DNA from: Botryosphaeria dothidea
Taxonomy: Eukaryota; Ascomycota; Dothideomycetes; Botryosphaeriales; Botryosphaeriaceae
DNA: 64,000 nucleotides
Assembly: GCA_011503125.2 (NCBI GenBank)
Contig: WWBZ02000040.1
Location: 4,092,001-4,156,000, forward strand
Direction: 5' to 3'
This document shows positions 59,262-64,000 of the stretch, one piece after another. Numbering within the stretch: position 1 is the first letter of the stretch; every line of letters starts with the position of its first letter. The position numbers and the translations under genes are program-made. A model generated the notes under the pieces. The model saw nothing but the letters and a program-made list of their open reading frames with translations, did not search any database and was not told where the DNA came from.

Positions 59262-60369
59262 TCATCCATGACCGGCCGCCTTGGATTTCAACACGAGCGC
59301 CGCCGTCAGCGATACGCGCGCCCGCTCTCGTGCTGCGACGCTGAAAATAGCCGTCATCACCGTCACCCGTCGCTCCTTCAGGGCGTCTTAAGGCGCGCGT
59401 CCTCTCTGCACACTCCTCAAGACCGCTCTTCGCTCTGGCCTCAGCACAAGCAACACCCCCGATGGTGCCACTTAAGGTTTCCGGGCCAATGTCGATTTAA
59501 GCTTTAGGCTTTTGGTCGTGTATGAGACGGCGCCACCGCGAACTGCCGCTTAACCCATGCCTCGATTACACAAGGGTGAGTTCGCATACCCGCGCTCCCC
59601 CCTCCAAGTCTGCCCTTCAGGCACCAAGTCTTCCCGCTCCCGAGTGCGAACGCCTCGCTTCCCATTTCCGCCCTGGTCTCCCCCACACCGTTGCCCATCT
59701 GCCGGGAATAGCGTCGGCTTTGCAAGATGGAGGCGCCTGGAGAAGCGAGCGAGCGGCGGGTGTAGGGCTGCATGGATGCGGCGGCTTGTGCTTCATCTAC
59801 CTGCTTTCTTTTGCGTTTCCCCAGCTGTCGGAGGGTTGACATCTAGCTTTGGCTGCCTTCTTCCCCCTTCTCTCCCCCATCTGTCGCCGTTCCATTGCTC
59901 CATGTGCGACCAAGATGCAGCGGGACGGGCTAATTAATCGCGTCGCGCGAACAGTGCGTAGTAGTAGTTAAGATCGCCGTTTCGCCTTTTCCTCCGCGCG
60001 TCACTTGCGTCTTGCCGCGCACTCTATTTCACTTGCCCCTCCGTCTTAACGCCGCCGCGCGTCTGTCTAGCTTCGAGCTTCTTTTCTGTCTTCTACACCT
60101 ACTCCGACCCCTCCTGCTGTACAATTGCCTTCTTCTCCCGTTGCACTTCGCATCTCTTCCCCCTTTTTGCCGCACCTTCCTTCCGGCATTGCAGCAGAGC
60201 TGCGATGTTGCGTGTTTGCGCCCTTGTCACAGATCCGTTGCAGTCGTCGTCAGCGCCCTCGACGGCGTGATCGACACCCTCGTCCACGCTCCCTTCAAAC
60301 AAAACACCGCTCGCGCAATCCGGGGTAGAAACAGAGGATACAACGCGTCTACTAGACTGACGCGCAACG
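58671..60369. other. Intergenic region, no supported gene
   Basis: 3' flank of GAD1, a compound CTG/CT microsatellite and a pyrimidine-rich leader of the glycosyltransferase gene. Confidence 0.5.
59209..59258. repeat. (CTG)n(CT)n compound microsatellite
   Basis: About seven CTG units followed by about 14 CT units. Confidence 0.95.
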
Positions 60370-61884
60370 ATGCTCCTCCACTTCCACCAGACCCGCACTC
60401 TCGTTCTCGGCGCAATCGCCGTCTTCGTCCTCTTCGCCGTCCTCCTGACCGATTCCTTCAACCCTCCGCGCACGACCGCGCTCGCAAACCACCTCTCGCA
60501 GCAGACCTATTCGTACTGGCACAGCACCGCCTCCAAGACCCGGTGGCGCGACCTCGCCGATGTGTGGATCGGACGCAAAGACCCGGCCAGGATCGTGCTG
60601 GCCAGCGTGCTGTACGACGACCAGCCCGAGGACAACGAGCTGCTGGAGCGCGCGCTGCTGACCCACGAAAAGCATGCCGAGCGGTGGGGATATGCCACGA
60701 CGGTTCTGCGCAAGAAATTGGTCGACGGGTGGTGGGGCAAATGGGTGTGGCTGCAGGCGCTGGTGACGATGGAATTGAACAAGAACGGAACGGATGCGGC
60801 TGAATGGATCATGTGAGTGTGGTACCCGTAAACCGCACCTCCATCCCGGACATCTTTCTCCTTCCACTGCAACAGTTGAAGCTGACGACCACCCAGGTTC
60901 CTCGGCCCAACCGCCGTCCTCAACGACCCCACCATCCCGCTCTCCCTCTTCCTGCCGCCCAACAGCATCACCACCAACATGACCTCCTCGCACTCGCCCA
61001 GCGACAGCCACTCCATCCCGCTCGACGACGTCCACTTCCTCGGCGCCTACGACCCGTCCTCCCCCATCACCGCCAACCCAGACTACCCGGCCGTCAGCAC
61101 CGCCGCCTTCTTCCTGCGCGTGCACCCCTGGACCATGGCCTTCCTGCAGCACCTGCTCGCCCAGCCGCTCCTCGACTCGGGCGTCGCCGACGAGGACTTC
61201 GCCCTCGCCAAGACCCTCGCCGACATCACCGCCCGCGACCTCGACGGCTTCGCCCACGTCGTCCTGCAGCCCGAGCGCTGGTACGCCTGGTCCGCCGCCG
61301 CCGGCGCCGGCACCGCCGACACCTCCAGCGAGGAGGATGGCTGGTGGCTGCGCGCCGCCGAGCACTTCCCGCCCAGCCTGGGCGGCCGCCGCTGGAAGGG
61401 GCTGACGGACGCCGTGGCGGCCGTCGAGAAGGGCCGCGTCGACCGCGCGTACCCGTTCGGCTTCGCCGACGCGGGCAAGAGCGTGCCCGCGGGCCGCAAG
61501 TTCTACTTCTTCTTCTCGAGCGCCGCCGACGCCGACGTCAGCGTGCCGCGCGCCCTCGTCGAGGCGCGCGCGCTGGACAGGGCGCAGAGCAGGCCACCGC
61601 CCGAGGCCGGCCAGGGCCCGCTCGAGGCGTGGGACTTCTGGGAGCGGATTGCGCGCGGGCGGGCGGTGCTGCAGGAGGCGGAGGAGGTGCGGGCGCAGTG
61701 GGACAGGGAGCGGCCCGGGCAGGTGGATGGCGACGATGCGTGGAAGGCGCTGGTGGAGCTGCTGGGGAAGCTGGAGGGCGCGATGAGCTGGGGGGCGGGG
61801 AGGAAGAGGGTGCTGGAGGAGGCGGTGGAGGAGGTGCGGGGCGTCATGTATGGGAGGGGGAAGAGGGTGGAGGATGGGGGGTGA
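60370..61884 (+). CDS. GT34-like (GMA12/MNN10) type II membrane glycosyltransferase
   Basis: Two exons (60370-60812, 60897-61884), with an 84-nt intron in phase 2, give 476 aa. A short cytosolic tail and one hydrophobic signal anchor (LVLGAIAVFVLFAVLL, about 12-27) predict a Golgi type II protein. IVLASVLYDDQPEDNELLER, HAERWGYATTVLRKKLVDGW, WVWLQALVTMELNKNGTDAAE and PTIPLSLFLPPN match the GMA12/MNN10 family, which adds galactose or mannose to glycans. The family's sugar-nucleotide motif, usually WxxWLDADT, reads WIMFLGPTAVLND, so the DxD pair is missing. The splice that creates this sequence (AT|G) is well supported. The C-terminal half is Ala/Asp-rich and divergent. It may be inactive or use a different metal site. 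The start codon gives a normal signal anchor. Confidence 0.75.
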
Positions 61885-63083
61885 ACGGGTTTTCTTTTTC
61901 CCCGAACGAACGAATGGGTCGTGGGTGGATGATGATGATGATGGTGGTGGTGATGATGGGTATGGCCTCGCTTCGTGCGTTGGTTGGTAATGAATGTGGG
62001 CACGGGCGTTTGGGCTTTTCTTCTCGGCTTCAATGTGTGAGAAATTTATTGGTGGGCTCTTTTGCTTCCTCTCTGGGACTTTGAAAAAAAAAAAAAAAAA
62101 GGGATAGGAATGAGGCCACACATGGCTTTTATGCTTACTATTTCGAACATGTATAGTGTTAAAACACGCATTGCCTCTTAGACTACAGATGTACCTGTTC
62201 CGCATGTCTGATGGAGACGAGAGCCTCGTGCGCTTATTTGTGCAGCCGTGGCGTCTGACTTGCATATCCGCCTGCTGATAATGACGTTAGTCGCCCGCTG
62301 CGGGGTAGGTGGATGTTCAATACTCTCCGCCCAGCTACCAGCCTCACCGAGGATCAACACCACACGACACTCGAACGCGTGGAACCGGCAGCATTGTTCT
62401 GATGTCCTGTGGAGACTCTGACCGGAGACTGGACACGCGCAGCCTGAACTTTCAGTGCGCTTTGCGCAACTTCATCGTGCACACGCCGCAGACGAAAGGC
62501 CTCGTATGTTCTTCCTCCACAGACTTGCTGCATGAGAATCCTCTCGATCTTTGTTGAAGTATAGGGCAAGGGGAAATTATCAGACAAGCGTTGAATTGCC
62601 TGCAACATTGCCTCAAACTTCAACGTCAATCGAAGCCGAGACCCGCAATGGCCCGCAAGGAGGCTGTTGGTTCCCAAACCCGGCTACCCTCATCTGACTT
62701 CGACTTAGTCGGGGCTTCTGCGAGGTAGACATGCAACTTTGAGGCACGGGCGGGGTTAGCACCCGTTTCTCAGCCTTTCGTTCAGCAATGGAGAGGATTT
62801 CTGGCGGCGACTGCCAACAGCCAATGTACCACGTCAATTGGGCGGATTGACACTGTCTGCATACTACAAGAAAGCCGCCGGTATGAAACAAGTTGCATGC
62901 AGCTTGTTCATCTAGACTGTCTGGTCAACGTATCTATGCTGCACGTCAAAACCTCTCACGACAGAGTTTTTGTCGAAGGATACGCACACCCTCTACAACC
63001 TCGTGTCAGCACTCATTTGTTTGCTTGCGGTATGATGCAAGCGGCTTGTGATCAGGTGGGCTAATGAGCTACAGCTCTTAATC
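61885..63083. other. Intergenic region, no supported gene
   Basis: A poly(A) tract at about 62083-62100 and short frames only. Confidence 0.5.
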
Positions 63084-64000
63084 ATGTTTGCTCCCCAGCC
63101 CGAGAAGCACTACTTTTCTCCGGGCCTGCTAACGAGGTTTGATATCGACATCGCCGAAATACCACCACCTTACCAACCTACACAAGAGCAGTCAAAGACG
63201 AAGATCAGCTTCCATCCAGATACCGATACATTCTTTGCACGTCGTGCCCGGACAGTCCTTACTGGAGGGCTGCAAAAGTCTGTGCCTGATCGATGGCCTG
63301 CTGTCCTCGATGGAAGAATGGTCTGGAAAGGATCTGACTTCAATGACGAGTCCGATTTCGTCTATCACATGTCGGGAAAAGAGCAGGTAGAGATCTCGCA
63401 GGCTTTGGAAGCATTCAAAAGTATAATTCTGCTATATATTTACCCCATTTCCATGAGTACTAAACCCGGCAGAACAGGAATCTGTTGGACTATGAACTGT
63501 TAGGAGAAACAGGGTCTTATTGTACCAAGGATCAACAGCGAAAATTTGCTAGATAGCTACTATATAAGAGGCTGCAGGGTCACCTACCCTCCTCCTCATG
63601 CCACTCATCATCTGGTAATGCGAATAATCACAATTCAACAGAATCCGATCCGAAAGAGGCTCTACCGGAATACTTTCCCCTTCCAACGCTTGCGCCTCGT
63701 CTTGCAGCTGCGTGTGAGTAAATATGCCACGTCCTTGGCGCTTTCATTCTTCGCGGACTTGATGTCGACAAGTACTCTCCGGAAGATATTGCCACCGTCT
63801 TTCTCGGTGTTTCAAGCTACATCGCCCGGAAGAGAGGTATCCAAGACCAGTATGGGACCATGATCAGTATGAGAAAGTCTCGCACGCAGGAGTTCTCAAT
63901 ATACTGATTGCTTTACAGACCATTTGCTGGATTATGGGTCGGCAGATTCTCAAGCCGAGCTGGTGAGCATGCCCATGAGCCCCTGCGTTCTACATGCTGA
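63084..64000 (+). pseudogene. TauD-like dioxygenase gene, interrupted, 3' partial
   Basis: The N-terminal exon from ATG 63084 encodes FSPGLLTRFDIDIAEIPPPY, then KSVPDRWPAVLDGRMVWKG, DFVYHMSGKEQVEISQALEAF. This resembles the start of fungal TauD/TfdA Fe(II)/2-oxoglutarate dioxygenases. Further family sequence follows: PEYFPLPTLAPRLAAACE, an in-frame TAA at 63719, then ICHVLGAFILRGLDVDKYS and VFLGVSSYIARKRGIQDQYG in the same frame. The region 63423-63635 is hard to splice and may contain one or two introns. The metal-binding HxD...H part would lie beyond the window. A strong donor GTGAGT overlaps the stop, so an intron there is a possible alternative, but it would remove conserved residues. Pseudogene status is therefore probable, not certain. 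Confidence 0.5.

Noticed and set aside
60804..62084. A 426-codon frame overlapping the glycosyltransferase exon 2 in another frame
   Set aside because: Arg/Pro/Gly runs only. The GT34-like frame has family blocks and a well-placed intron.
60352..62265. A 637-codon open frame opposite the glycosyltransferase gene
   Set aside because: It mirrors the GC-rich coding strand, has no start context or domain, and is dominated by Arg/Ala/Pro/His runs typical of antisense frames.

Overview
The window is nuclear DNA of a filamentous ascomycete (Pezizomycotina). Genes are split by short introns (about 40-110 nt) with GT...AG ends and CTAAC/CTGAC-like branch points. A 5S rRNA gene stands alone rather than in an rDNA array. 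Zn2Cys6 regulators, HET-like and DUF6594-like genes and cysteine-rich secreted proteins are typical of this group. A plant-associated Dothideomycete, perhaps Botryosphaeriales, is my inference and is not proven. No CRISPR, IS element or bacterial operon structure is present. Gene models were spliced by eye from frame and splice-site continuity.

Layout. 1-5.8 kb: two divergent small secreted proteins (185 and 229 aa) and a divergent tyrosyl-tRNA synthetase paralog with damaged signature motifs. 6.4-9.1 kb: an AIM9-like mitochondrial APH-fold protein that looks like a pseudokinase, and an orphan 135-aa gene. 9.3-9.9 kb: a 5S rRNA gene between two related foldback palindromes. 10.3-17.2 kb: a mitochondrial PP2C phosphatase, then a divergent pair, a UBL-domain membrane protein and phosphatidylserine decarboxylase 1. 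19.9-24.9 kb: a MIF/tautomerase-domain protein, a CENP-X (MHF2) histone-fold protein and a GPI-anchored cupredoxin.

26.0-35.8 kb is a decay zone with three broken genes: a secreted metalloprotease-like gene, a DUF6594-like gene and a multi-pass HET-like gene with four in-frame stops. An intact and unusual gene lies among them: a J-domain protein carrying two retropepsin-like aspartic protease domains. 36.0-44.0 kb looks like a small metabolic cluster: RidA-like deaminase, SDR, FAD monooxygenase and Zn2Cys6 regulator, without a PKS or NRPS.

45-64 kb: an 8-cysteine secreted protein, adenine deaminase, a second Zn2Cys6 regulator behind a long GC-rich leader region, glutamate decarboxylase, a GT34-like glycosyltransferase lacking its usual DxD motif and, at the right edge, a TauD-like dioxygenase interrupted by a stop and cut by the window end. 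Core metabolism (PSD1, AAH1, GAD, PP2C) is intact. Losses are concentrated in accessory families.
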